Of a stretch of 64,000 nt of DNA, positions 1-11,090 are shown piece after piece. Each line of letters starts with the position of its first letter. The first letter of the stretch is position 1. The notes under the pieces are model-generated. The model did not search any database. It was not told the origin of the DNA and worked only from the letters and a program-made list of their open reading frames with translations. The stretch is from Polytrichum commune (lineage: Eukaryota; Streptophyta; Polytrichopsida; Polytrichales; Polytrichaceae), in assembly GCA_950295325.1 (NCBI GenBank), contig OX485803.1, forward strand, positions 40,871,554 through 40,935,553. Reading direction: 5' to 3'. A program made the position numbers and the translations under genes.

Positions 1-80
1 CCAACATGGTGGGTAATTTTCCTGAAGTCTTGAATCTCAACCCCTTTATGTCTCAAAGTCAACCGGTTCATTTGTAACTA

Positions 81-435
81 CACTAAATATACCAATTAGT
101 GAGGGTGGTACTAATTCAAGCCACATGCACGATCTAGCCAAACCTCAAAGTTACCGAGGGCCGAAATTTTCACCAAGTAACACTCGATCCATGAATACAA
201 GATCATTTACCATAGATTCCAAGAAAGTTACTGCTTGCTTGTGTTTAATGCGTGCCACATGCTTGTCAGTGAATAGTGCCAAGTGCCAGTACTTTCAACC
301 CTAAACCCTAGTAAACCCTAACCCTAAACCCATACCAAATGCCAAAATGATTAATGTCTCCTAGATCTTTTTGTGGCACTAATTTCATAGCTCAAAGGAA
401 ATTAATATCACCCTCACTAATTGGTATATTTAGTG
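81..435. mobile_element. Non-autonomous element with CACTA-type inverted ends
   Basis: The left end reads CACTAAATATACC and continues to 107. Its exact inverse complement stands at 409-435 and ends in TTTAGTG, giving a 27-bp terminal inverted repeat that starts with CACTA, as EnSpm/CACTA transposons do. The 355-bp body has no transposase. The expected 3-bp target duplication is not visible, so assignment to CACTA rests on the ends only. Confidence 0.55.
299..331. repeat. Short interstitial telomere-like tract
   Basis: Several imperfect copies of CCCTAAA, the plant telomere unit, lie in a row. The tract is far too short for a telomere and sits inside the 81-435 element. Similar tracts lie at 26731-26768 and 48078-48112. 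Confidence 0.6.
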
Positions 436-1859
436 TGGTCGTCGGTTCTCTCCACTCATTGTTAAAGTTTGCCTTACACGTTTCCACATAAGATTTCGTG
501 GTGCCCATGGTGCGAGGAATGTCCCCCCCCCCCCCCACCTTTAAATATTTCACTTTAACCCTTTGGGAGCCCTTCACTTTCCATGCTAGGTGTGGGGCCA
601 TGGGACGAGAGGCGACAAAGTCGAGACCAATCCAATGCAAAGAAGAAAGTGCCTTAAATTGCTAACGTGACTCGACCCTTAACCCTTGAACGTTTTCGGA
701 GCCCAATGATTTGGGCCTCTCCATTTGTCATATGGCAATTTGAAGTTGTATAAAGTGAATATAGATTACGATACGACTTGTTGGTAGGTAGTGACAGCTT
801 GTTAACTTTGTCAAGATTATTTTTCTTGACATCCACACAAAGTAACTTCCGGAGTTTAGTACAAAGATAGACTACATAATCATTATGAACATGTTAAAAA
901 GTGTGTTAGGGTTATAAGCACCGAGGACCAAGAATTTGTTTATATGGATATGTGACAATTTGTACAAACCCTTCACTTGAAGTGTTGAATTGTTGTGTTG
1001 TGGTGCAAGACATCCAATCCATGTATAATATAAATTATCATGAAATGGAAAGTGAAAAGATGATCAGTTGTGACAATGGTGATTAGATATGCATGGTGTG
1101 TATTTGAACTGTGGGGCAAGACCCCGGTGTCCCGCACGAACTCCATCTCGAAATGTAATTATTTGTTTCTAGGCTGGCTTAATTCGCGCTTGCACAATTT
1201 GGTCGGGTATTGTGCATTTGAGGATTGGAAGAGCAAGTCCATCAGCAATCTCACGTTGCCCATTCAAATTACCACTCCTTATTGTCCGTGTCACTCTCGG
1301 AGAGAGCAGTTGATTGTTGCCTTCCTCGACTTAATCAAGCTTACATGCCTACAACCTTAAAGTTTATGCAAGAGACATGATCCTGTGGGACCCTAGGGTC
1401 CCGCCACACAATTCATTTAAATGGTCTAGGTTATTCATACAAGTTCAAATCATCCTGACACTTCATTCTACATATACGTATGTTCCATCCGGAACAAGCC
1501 GATTCAACATAGGGTCAATGTTGACACTTTTAAATAAAAACTTCTAGAAAGATGATCAAAACCCATCTTGCATGACAATGTGAGGCCCTATGTGACCTTT
1601 ACTAGGGTTAGCTCGAGGTGGCCTATTGGCGACCCTACCTTCTCTCTCGGCATTTAACGTTGGCCCGGTTGGATGTGTTTCGTGGCCTCCAAGGCTCAAC
1701 AAAGAAATTTATGAATGAGGGTGAAAAGCTCATGGAAGCGTAGACTCCATCCCCATGCGAATTGCGCTTACATCACCAAATGATTCTAGAACTTTGGCCC
1801 ACATGACATCATCATCACACGTGTGCGGAAAAATGTGCCTTACTTTCCCCCTATGTTTT

Positions 1860-2283
1860 GGTTGGCTCATTTTGTGTTTGTGTTGGGGTCACACGCAATG
1901 AATGGGGGGTTCCGACCTAGCTATTATAATGGAACCGGTGGAGTTTTGAGAAATGACCGGTTCAAGGCGAAGGCTTTGGGAAATTACTTCATCATTTTAA
2001 AGGGATCTATAGAATCTTTCTCAAATTAACAAGCTGCTAGTCGCAAGAGTGCTTTGCCCTAGTATTGTTCTGGTTGGCTCATTTTGTGTTTGTATTGGGG
2101 TCACACGCAATGAATGGGGAAATCCGACCTAGCTATTATAATGGAACCGGTGGAGTTTTGAGAAATGACCGGTTCAAGGCGAAAGCTTTGGGAAATTACT
2201 TGATCATTTTAGACGGATCTATAGGATCTTTCTCAAATTAACAAGCTGCTAGTCGCAAGAGTGCTTTGTCTTAATATTGTCTT
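1860..2283. repeat. Tandem duplication, 212-bp unit x2
   Basis: Two adjacent copies start at 1860 and 2072 with GGTTGGCTCATTTTGTGTTT and differ at only a handful of positions. The first copy contains a 68-codon reading frame that the second breaks, so the unit is unlikely to be coding. High similarity suggests a recent duplication. Confidence 0.85.
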
Positions 2284-3050
2284 GCACACGTGGTCAGTGT
2301 TGGTTGTTGGTTGTCTAACCAAGACCAAATTTTTGGCTCGTTTTGGGGATCACTTCACATCAACAAACACTTGTAGCTAAACTCCACTTGGAGAGTGAGT
2401 TATTGACACTATGTGGCCAGTTTGGGTTGGTTCCCAACCTTTGGCCCATTTCAGAGACTCCCCTCGGTCTCTTCCCACAGCGCAGAGCCAATTTTAAAAA
2501 ATAAAAATAAAATTGAACGATGTCAACATGTAACCGGTTGGGCTTGAAAATACTAGGACACTTAAATAGGTGCTTAGAGAATTCGTGTGTAAACGACATG
2601 TGGCACTTAACCCCTAATGGCATAAACATCTCGAAGCGGGACTCTCAATCTCAAATGATCGGATCTTGTTCTTTAATCGTTATATTTAGCATGTGAGGTA
2701 TCGATCCACAATGCGCATGCCATTTGTATGTTGGAGAGAAGGATCTTATGGGAGGTTTTCTTTAGAGATGTCACGACATTCATAACTGCTTCTATATGAC
2801 AAAGGCATGAGAAAGTGAAGACCATAGGCCTTTCTTTCTAGTGTAGTAAGGGACAACCAATTCATCATGACATGATAGGTGTTTATTATATGGGAGCTCT
2901 CCACGTCATGGACATATTAACAAAAGCATTGCAATCTCCTTCAAAACTATCACGTCTACCACTTACACATTCTTACCCATGTTATTTAATTCATGTTTGT
3001 GGGAAACATCCATATGCATGTATCCATTGTCTATTGTCCCCATATATCCA

Positions 3051-3084
3051 TCTATATATATATATATAGGGAGAGAGAGAGAGA
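3051..3084. repeat. Compound (TA)n(GA)n microsatellite
   Basis: A TA run passes directly into a GA run. Simple sequence only. Confidence 0.9.
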
Positions 3085-3435
3085 TGACATCTTCAACCAA
3101 CATAACATTAGTCAACTTTTCCTTGAAGCTCTATGGGTTTTGGAATCAATTGAGCCTCGCACCAAAAACACTCAATGGAGAAGTCCACTTGTTACATGTG
3201 GCTTTTGGACCAACCTCTTAATTTGTGAAAACCAAACCTTGTATGGCCCGTTGCATAATGTAATGAACATTGGATACCAAAAATGCAAATCTATAACCAA
3301 TGCCTTGGTTTGTGGCCCAAAAGTGCCTTCCCCACAATAGGCCCAAGCCTTAAGGGCCACTTCTTCCCACACGAGACGGAGAGACCGTGACCATTACACT
3401 TCAAGCACTCTCATTGGTGGAAAAGGCGGAGCCGG

Positions 3436-4694
3436 TCCAAGTTCGCTTCACACTACACTTGAGGGACCAATGGAGTATGTGAATGCAAGATGGATGCAAA
3501 GTCTACATGGATTCCTACATGGCATCGAATGGATCATGTTTCATGGTTACTTGGACTATTTTCATTCACCATCTCTTGGAGGTAGGCCTAACACAAAACT
3601 AGGAGACCATGGCACTCCAAATACTCATAACTGTTGATTTATTCTATCTTTATCATGTGTGAGGATCCGCATGAATAGAAATTCATTGAAGTAGCATTTG
3701 GTTGAGGGCCCGGTCACATATGGCTTCACACTGCACTTGAGGATCCGTGACCATACTACATGATTTTGGAGGTGTGTTGGACAACCTTTGTACACTTTCT
3801 TTTGGGCTCTCACAATTTCATGGTCACGGCTCTTGGCCCGTGTGTGAAGTGGCCCTTAGTAATGTTATTGGCTTGTCATGGACTTCAAACTCTGGAGTAA
3901 CATGGGTCCATCAACTTTGTTGCATGCAATATAATAACGAGGATATCTGTATAGAAAAAGAAAAGAGTAAGAAAACCAAAACAAAAGTAGGTGATGTATG
4001 GCCCCTATACATGGCCATGGATTTATTTGGGATGGGACTATATTTATACATATGTTTGATGCCTAGGTTAGTAGATTGACTTAGCATAATTAGTGTTTAG
4101 GTTAGAGGTGTTCTTTTGCCCATGAGAATTGGTGTATTTTGGTGGTTTTGAGATCCATGTGGAATGTGGTGTGTTTTGAGTGTGTGTTTGGATTGTATTA
4201 GATCGGTTATTTCGGTATAGGGTGATTAGCTTTAGCATTAACGAGAACTTGAAATTTGTGTGTGGGTTATTATAAGTGTGAGGGTGCTTTCGGGTTGATT
4301 GTATTATGATGAAGATTGGGAGTGAGGCAACGTCAACACCTACTTGACTAAGTTAGGGTGCATCAATTAGTGCGACTATCCTTGCTTAGGGAGAATACCA
4401 TACACATGATACATGATACATAATAATCAATGTACAAGAAACATGTGTCAATACAAAGAAACATGTACGTCCAAGCATGCAGCAAGGTTGGATAGGTATA
4501 TCCATTGGAAAAAGAACATTCATAGGATGTCATGCAGGATGCCATGTAGAATTTTCATCGATTCGAATGTCTTTTGATGCCTCGTGCCCTCAGGGTCTGG
4601 TGTAAAGTGAACTTGGACCATCTCCAACTTATTGACCAATCCATATAATTTGTATATCATAGGTCAAGGGCCCTCAAGCTCTAGTGTAAAGTGG
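3436..4694. repeat. Dispersed ~35-bp motif, four copies
   Basis: Related segments built around CTCAAG, TGTAAAGTG and ACTTGGACC occur near 4582-4620 and 4670-4694 and, inverted, near 3436-3471 and 3712-3741. They look like fragments of one old repeat broken up by later insertions. No coding potential is seen between them. Confidence 0.45.
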
Positions 4695-4946
4695 CCATTA
4701 GCATACCTTAGTTGATAAATCCGGTTCTAGAATGATGTTGTATAGACATTTAGCTTTTTTCTTCGTCATGCTAACCATATGTTTTAATGAGAAAAGGAAG
4801 ATGAGATGAGGAAGGAAGTGATGCAGTCAATACAAATGGCTCTTAAATGCAGGTTTTAGGATTTCCAAGAAAAGGAAAGATAAGACACAAAAAAACATAA
4901 AAAGTAAAAGTAAAATAAAATGCAATCAATGACAAAGGGACTTTAT

Positions 4947-4971
4947 TGTGTGTGTGTGTGTGTGTGTGTGT
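4947..4971. repeat. (TG)n microsatellite
   Basis: Twelve or so uninterrupted TG dinucleotides. Other simple tracts nearby are CCCA repeats at 5998-6030 and a 15-T run near 7602. Confidence 0.9.
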
Positions 4972-5651
4972 ACGTACCATGAGGGTTAGATGATGATGTG
5001 GCCATGATAACAACTTATCGCTAGCAACTATCATAATTTGAGGTATGTGGCCTTATTGTGGGCACTTCTAACTCCAAAGTCATTTTGGGCCATTGAATCG
5101 GAGTGGAATGTACCTCAACTTGTTAGCAATTTCGAATCATGAAGATTGTCAATTCATTTATTAGAACTGGAGTTGAGATGCAAACGTTATAAGAGATCAA
5201 AGTGAGGGTTTTGTTTCACACGGACCCTTTGCATTATACTGACATTTGACCCTAGAATGGTGTCTATATTTTGAGTCATAATTTAAATTCATTGTAACAT
5301 ATGTGTCTTTGTATTGTATGTTCTTCAAAACATGCCATGTCATATACCACTCAATTATAGGTGTCCGGGTCTTGTGCGTGACCGCACAAGGCCCACATAC
5401 TTGAATACGTAAGAACATGTAGATTGAGAGTGGGTTTACATCAAAACGGGGTCAAAGAAACTTGGGATCCAAAACACCCCTTAATGGACCTCACTCTTGG
5501 AGTCAATAGTAGACTTGAGCTCGAAGATCAGTGTCTCAAACTAGGAGGACTATTTTCCTGAGTCAGGATTGCCAAGATTTGTCAAAAAAAAACTATGTCA
5601 CAACTGGTACTCAAATCATTTGTCCCCTGGACAAATCATCAAGTACTTCAT

Positions 5652-5887
5652 GAGGAGAGGGAATTATCATATATGAGTGCACCTCTCATTCATCCAACAC
5701 AAAAGCCCTGAAATAGCATGCAACCCAAAGATTACTTTTTAGGTAATTTGACACCAAAATTAGTTTTTTTGAACCAAAAGCAATGTACTGAAGGTCATTT
5801 GAGATGATACGGCAACAAACCTATAGGGGGTCATGTTATTATGTTGGATGGATGAGAGGTACACTTGTATACGATAACTCCCTCCCT
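5652..5887. mobile_element. MITE family M1, copy 1
   Basis: The left end (about 5652-5697, containing ACCTCTCATTCATCCAACA) is the near-perfect inverse complement of the right end (5842-5887, containing TGTTGGATGGATGAGAGGT). The terminal inverted repeats are about 45 bp and the element 236 bp. No open reading frame. Copies at 10121, 42241 and 43942 share both ends and part of the interior (for example TTTGAGATGA and GGCAACAAACCTA). Confidence 0.85.
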
Positions 5888-6881
5888 AAGTGCTTTCTCA
5901 CTTACTCCACCACACAATCAACTTCCACAAAGACATTTTTGAATCTACCATCAAACTAGGTCAAAAGATCATTTTCGTATTGTAACTTAACTTTCACCTA
6001 CCCACGCACCCACCCACCCACCCACCCACCAAACCAACATTTTACAATAAATAAATAAATAAATTCCCTTTTCCAAACCTTGGACCTACTACCATGATAG
6101 CTCTCTAGCAGCTTGGGCTAGAAAAAAAATTAATTTAAAAAGTGCTTAAATTTATGGGAAATTAATTTCGTTGAGTGTCAAAAAAAAACAAAAACATTCA
6201 AAGAGTGCCTAAAATCACCTTAATGCAAGTGATATTCACTTGAATCCAATGGCGATGAAATTAGGAAAACCATTCATGAATTATAGAAATGACTTGGATG
6301 AATGTTTAACTTTTAGTCTAACTTTGGATGACTGCCCAATTTTAGAATATTAATTTCTAGGTTGCCTAACTTACTTTCGCACTTTAATTTATTAGGCAGA
6401 AAGGTGCCCAAGCTGCTAGAGAGCTACGGTAGGTACCTCATACCTATTCATTTCTCCAACTTCAAAAAATAAAAATACTAAAGCAAATCACGGTATCCTG
6501 ATGACTCTCAAGGTGGATTTTCAATAGGGTTCAAGACCAAAGAAACTCCAAAATCCAGCAATCCTATTGAATTCAGTCCAAATTTTTTTGGACCCAAGGA
6601 GTTTCCAATAAGACCGATTCCTTTGTTTGGACATCTTTTTTCAATGATGTCTTCAAAATCTGCCACATGGCAATCTTACATTGCTTGAGACCCATTCAAA
6701 TCGAGATCCAAGGACCTTTTGGGGCATAATTGGTTGTTTCCAAGTCCAACCGCTTCCATGTTCACATCTTTCAGTTTTTCTTTATGAATTTGAAGGCATA
6801 TTCTCTAAATTCCTCTAAAATGCTTGGTCATTCTCCTAAAGTCTTGAACTTCAACCGGTTCATCTGTAACTAGTGGTGTGT

Positions 6882-7320
6882 TCTCCCCATCACGGGGAGG
6901 TCACTCCATTGTGAAGTTGAACACCATGTGCGAACAAAGTTTGCTACCCCTATATCACATGCCATAGATAATTTTAAAATTTATGATATTTTTTCTACAT
7001 ATACATAATCATTGATAGTATCTTTTGTATATATTTTTTGAAATATTTAGTCATCTTCATTTTTGTAGTAATTGTTTTAGTTCAATTATGAGTCATTCTA
7101 GTTAGAAATGGTATGTTTTATAAGGAAAACAAACCATCAAATTTAGTTACCATTTTTTACTATGTAATAGGTACCGTGTATGCCTACTCATGAAAAAAAT
7201 TGATAAAAGGTTGACCCATTTTGGTGTTGCTTTATGTAAAAAGTAGGATTTTTTACATGTAAAGTGTTCGTACGTGGTTGTTCAACTTTACAATGGAGTG
7301 ACCTCCCCATGCTCCCCATT
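6882..7320. mobile_element. MITE-like element with ~53-bp inverted ends
   Basis: The left end (6882-6935) carries GGGGAGGTCACTCCATTGT and then AAGTTGAACA. The right end (7264-7318) is its inverse complement with a few differences. The interior is very AT-rich and non-coding. It sits directly after a sequence (TTCATCTGTAACTA) that also precedes the element at 81. Confidence 0.75.
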
Positions 7321-7423
7321 CATTGATTCAAATCTCAAGTGGAAATCACAAAAAAGCTAAATAAGGAAGTATGTTACTGTAAGTGGGTTTACATGTGACG
7401 AATATAATGATCATCTTACAATA

Positions 7424-7522
7424 TTATGTGCAATTAGATTGTCCCACACTAATTTTATCGACATATCACACTATCTTGAAGTGTAAATGACATGGGTAAA
7501 GGGACAACCTAATTGCACATAT
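7424..7522. repeat. Short inverted repeat (22-bp arms)
   Basis: TGTGCAATTAGATTGTCCC near 7424 is matched by GGGACAACCTAATTGCACA near 7500, leaving a ~55-bp loop. It may be a small MITE or a remnant of one. Confidence 0.65.
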
Positions 7523-9074
7523 TAGTGTAGCGTTTTGGACATGTGTGGAGTCATGTTTTGCAATGGTGTGGATGTTTGTGATTGAGTGACAATGGAAGTG
7601 TTTTTTTTTTTTTTTTTCCTATTCAAAATGAAGGATTTGGAAGGACACATTTTGGGTTATGGCATGTTGCCATATAATAGAACCCACCCTTGAAAGGGGA
7701 CAAAAACATGAGGGCAAAGAGGCTCTTCATTCATCATGCTTGCTCCCAAGGGATCAACATTTATATACATATGCATGTATTTATATATGCTAAAAGCCAT
7801 AACCGCAAGAGTTAGCGGTGGCATTCATGAAAGCCTGCACTTATTTCAAGCCGCAGTCTAGACTGCCTTGAAAAACGTTCAACAAATTGCCATTAAGTAC
7901 CTCACATACCTAGTACTAAACAAACAAAAGTTAGATGCAAAACAAACACCCGTTCTATCACTATCGAACGTACTCCCTCAACAACGACCAAAACCTACAT
8001 GTGGCCACCTACACTAGGGGACTCTTGAACATAGCAGGGCCAATGGGCTGAAATTCACGTTGGTGATCGCATTGATGGGGCACCAATCTTAGCTTATTGT
8101 TATGTATATATGGCATGTTGAGTTGGTGGGGTGGTTTTCAGATAATATTAGAATACTTGTTTTGAGATTCTCATTGTGCACTAAACCAAACTCTTATTAA
8201 TTAGACTACATGTGACCTTGGAGGCCCAATGCATCACCTTAATACTAAGTGACAACCGGAGGGGGTTGTGGCTCATCTTTTATGAATGGCATGCTTTGTA
8301 AACTAAGATTCATCATGAAGACCACCTTCCAAAAGGAAGGCACTAGCCCTACCTTGAGGCTTGGTAAAGCATGATCAAGGCCTGGGGGGACGGTCTCCCA
8401 TTCACGTCAGTGACAAACACCAATGTTTATTTAATTTTATTTTATCTATTAAACCAAGATCTATCTAAACTAAGTGCGCAAAAAGAGTGATGCCTGAGAT
8501 ATGTTCACACAATCGATCGCTCATTCAAGAGGAGAAGGGTTATGTGAACTTATCTCAAATTTCATCCACGTAGGCGATAAATTATCCATAACTTGCACAT
8601 TTTGTCCACAAGTTGTTTGGTTATGAGTCAATGCTCTTCTCTCTTGATGGTTATCTTCTGTGCCACGATGACAATTCATGGGTAGCTAGTTGGTCCACTA
8701 TCAAATGGAATTCCCATATAATTCACCTTCCATAGATGCAAATATTTGTGAAGAAATTAAATTAATGAGAAAAAATTGAAATGTGCTCATAACATTACAT
8801 AGCCTATGAAACATGTTGTGGTTCTTATCATGCTTGTGGAGTTTACTTCCATCTGCTTCATCTTTGGGTTAAAATTGATGTAGGATTCTGAGTATTACAT
8901 TATTGGTTTGGAATTTATGCATGTGGACAATCATTGACTCTAGGGAAAGAAAATGGCCTCTCCTCACTTACTTATGTTACGCTCCAAAGAGGATACGCAA
9001 AAAGAAAACCAATAACATAGAAATGCATGGATTGGTTACATGTAATTTAGCACAGCCTGGACTCCCACAATTTG

Positions 9075-10605
9075 TACAGATTCGACTCACATGCGATGGC
9101 ATGACAACTTTGTGATAGGTTGTAGGATGGCCATGGCCATAGGTAGGCTTAGCAAGTCATCATAAACCCCACTCATAAAAAGTACATGGGAACAAGCAGG
9201 GTCCAACCACGATTAGGTGCACGAAAATTGTGCCATGCTCCTTTGAATACTTTGTATGCTTTTTTATTTTGAACTTTATAGTCAATACTTAGCACCAATT
9301 TTAGGTATTATCATCACAATGATAAATGTTTTGTACACTTAACTAGTAATATTGTCTCAAACACAAGTTCTTATGAAACGTGAGGACTCCTTTCTATTTA
9401 GTCCTTAGTGGTACATCTTCTTATGATTGGACCTAACGTGATTAAGCTAAACGTAAGCCCATGTAAGCTAGATTCACCTTAATTTGTATAGAATCAACCC
9501 ATTATTCTTGTTGCAATGGCTGTTGATTGTCATCTAGGGGTGGCCCCTAAGGAGATTTACAATGATATACAATGGAAGAGGCTACAATTTGCAAAGAAAA
9601 GAGGGTTTGGAACTTACAAATGTGGTTATTAGTGTATAATCATGGGCTTGCCCATCTTGTGAAGTTTTGACTCATGTGCAATGACTTGACAATTTTGTGC
9701 AAGGTTGCGGGATGGCCATCACCATAGCCACTCGGCAAATCACCATAAACCTCACTCACAAAAACAATCTAACATATATAAGGTAAGCTATCATATGTAT
9801 GAGGTAAGCGCAAACTAAACTTGGCAAGATTCAACCTTAATGTGTACTAGCTTCTTACCGTAGTGGCTTTTGATCCCTCATCTCATGGTAGTCCCTAAAG
9901 GAACATACCAATGTTTTACAACGGAAGAGGATGCAATTCCCAAGACGTTTATAGTATTTAGCATCATTTATTGTTCGGATTTACGCAGTGCTCTAACTTT
10001 TTGCTAACAAATGTAACTTTTTGATCATTGAGTAAAGTTAGTATTGTTGTGTAATGTCCACACAACTTATTTCATCGTTGTTGGTAAGAAATGAACTCTA
10101 TAGTACTTGAAGTTGCATGGAGGAAGAGAATTATCACATACGAGCGGTTCCTCTCATCCATCCAACAGAAAAACCCTGAAATAATATGCAACTTGAAGGT
10201 TACTTTTTTTAGTAGATGTGACACCAAAACAACCTTGAAGATCCCAAAGTAGTCTAGTCCAAATCATTTGAGATGAACTGGCAACAAACCTACAGGATAT
10301 CAAGTTTTGATATTGGATGGATGAGAGGTATGCTTGTATGCGAATAGGTAGCACGAATATATGAATTAATCCCCTCCCTCCAAGTTATAACATTGCGTAG
10401 AGAAATTTAGTATCACCTTCACTAATTTTCTTACACTCACTATTAGCCCTCCCTCCCTCCCTAATTGGGATACTCAATTTAATTAGTGTAGGTTAGTTAA
10501 CATACACTAATCATAAGAAGTTAGGGTTTGACTCTGGTGCGGCGGCACGGCAGCTTCGTGCGAGGGTGCAGCGTGGCTATCGCCATAGCCAAACTGGTTA
10601 AGCCT
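9075..10605. repeat. Three diverged copies of a ~90-bp repeat
   Basis: Segments at about 9075-9180, 9665-9755 and 10540-10605 share the order GACAACTTTGTG, a GGTTGYRGGATGGCC-like core, CCATAGCC and a tail ending in aagTCAYCATAAACC (the third copy keeps only the first part). They are old direct repeats in non-coding DNA. Confidence 0.5.
10121..10382. mobile_element. MITE family M1, copy 2
   Basis: It has the same ends as copy 1: CCTCTCATCCATCCAACA on the left and TTGGATGGATGAGAGGTAT on the right. The interior keeps ACCCTGAAATA and CAAACCTACAGG. A small insertion separates the last part of the right inverted repeat from the outer CCCTCCCTC. Confidence 0.8.
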
Positions 10606-11083
10606 TAGCTGCAGGCTCTCCAGAAACTTCCCTCCTGCACAAAATCTGCCTCGGGAAACGGCAGTTGACCCTACTATGTTAGCTCATCCCATCCCGGGCC
10701 TTGTCCGATAGCGGTTCTGGAAAAGGTCGCCCAAGAACCGAATTAAGAACCAGGCATTTGGCATCTCCTCGACTCCTCTCCTCATCTCATGATGTCATGT
10801 GTACGTGGTGGCCGGAGCGAGCGAGCGATCTGCGAGAGAGAGCAAGAGAGAGATCACCGGTCGGTTCAGTAGAAACAGCTTGGGAGGTCCAATTTGCGGA
10901 GAAGCATCACGGGAAGGATGCATGGGGTGGGACGGCATGGGGCCACCACCGAATTACCCAAGACGTTCTACTCATGGATGATGATGATGATGACGGCATG
11001 CCACTCCATGCAGCCATTTGGGAAGTGGAGAAACTGGCCATGGTGTTAAGCTCACCCCACACCCCTGGCACAGGGTCAATCAG
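10500..11083. other. Probable upstream promoter region, no gene
   Basis: This stretch is richer in GC than the DNA before it and precedes a good TATA box. A 129-codon frame (10701-11090) crosses it but has an odd composition, including a run of aspartates encoded by a GATGATGAT repeat, and matches no family I know. I therefore read it as regulatory DNA. Confidence 0.4.
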
Positions 11084-11090
11084 TATATAA
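11084..11090 (+). promoter_or_regulatory. TATA box
   Basis: TATATAA in the context CAGTATATAAACG is a textbook plant TATA box, with a pyrimidine/CA-rich start region about 30 bases downstream. The next protein gene on this strand starts at 13760. The transcript would thus have a very long leader or a 5' UTR intron, or belong to a non-coding RNA. Confidence 0.5.

Larger units (their letters stand above)
1..10500. other. Gene-free, repeat-rich flank
   Basis: No open reading frame here is longer than about 100 codons with any family signature, and I found no exon chain. The stretch is a mosaic of inverted-repeat elements, a tandem duplication, microsatellites and several diverged copies of short dispersed repeats, most of which are listed separately. 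For example, the text around 20-80 recurs around 6800-6870. I see no tRNA, rRNA or coding evidence. Confidence 0.75.

Noticed and set aside
10701-11090. 129-codon plus-strand frame
   Set aside because: It ends over the TATA box, has low-complexity composition and no family features.
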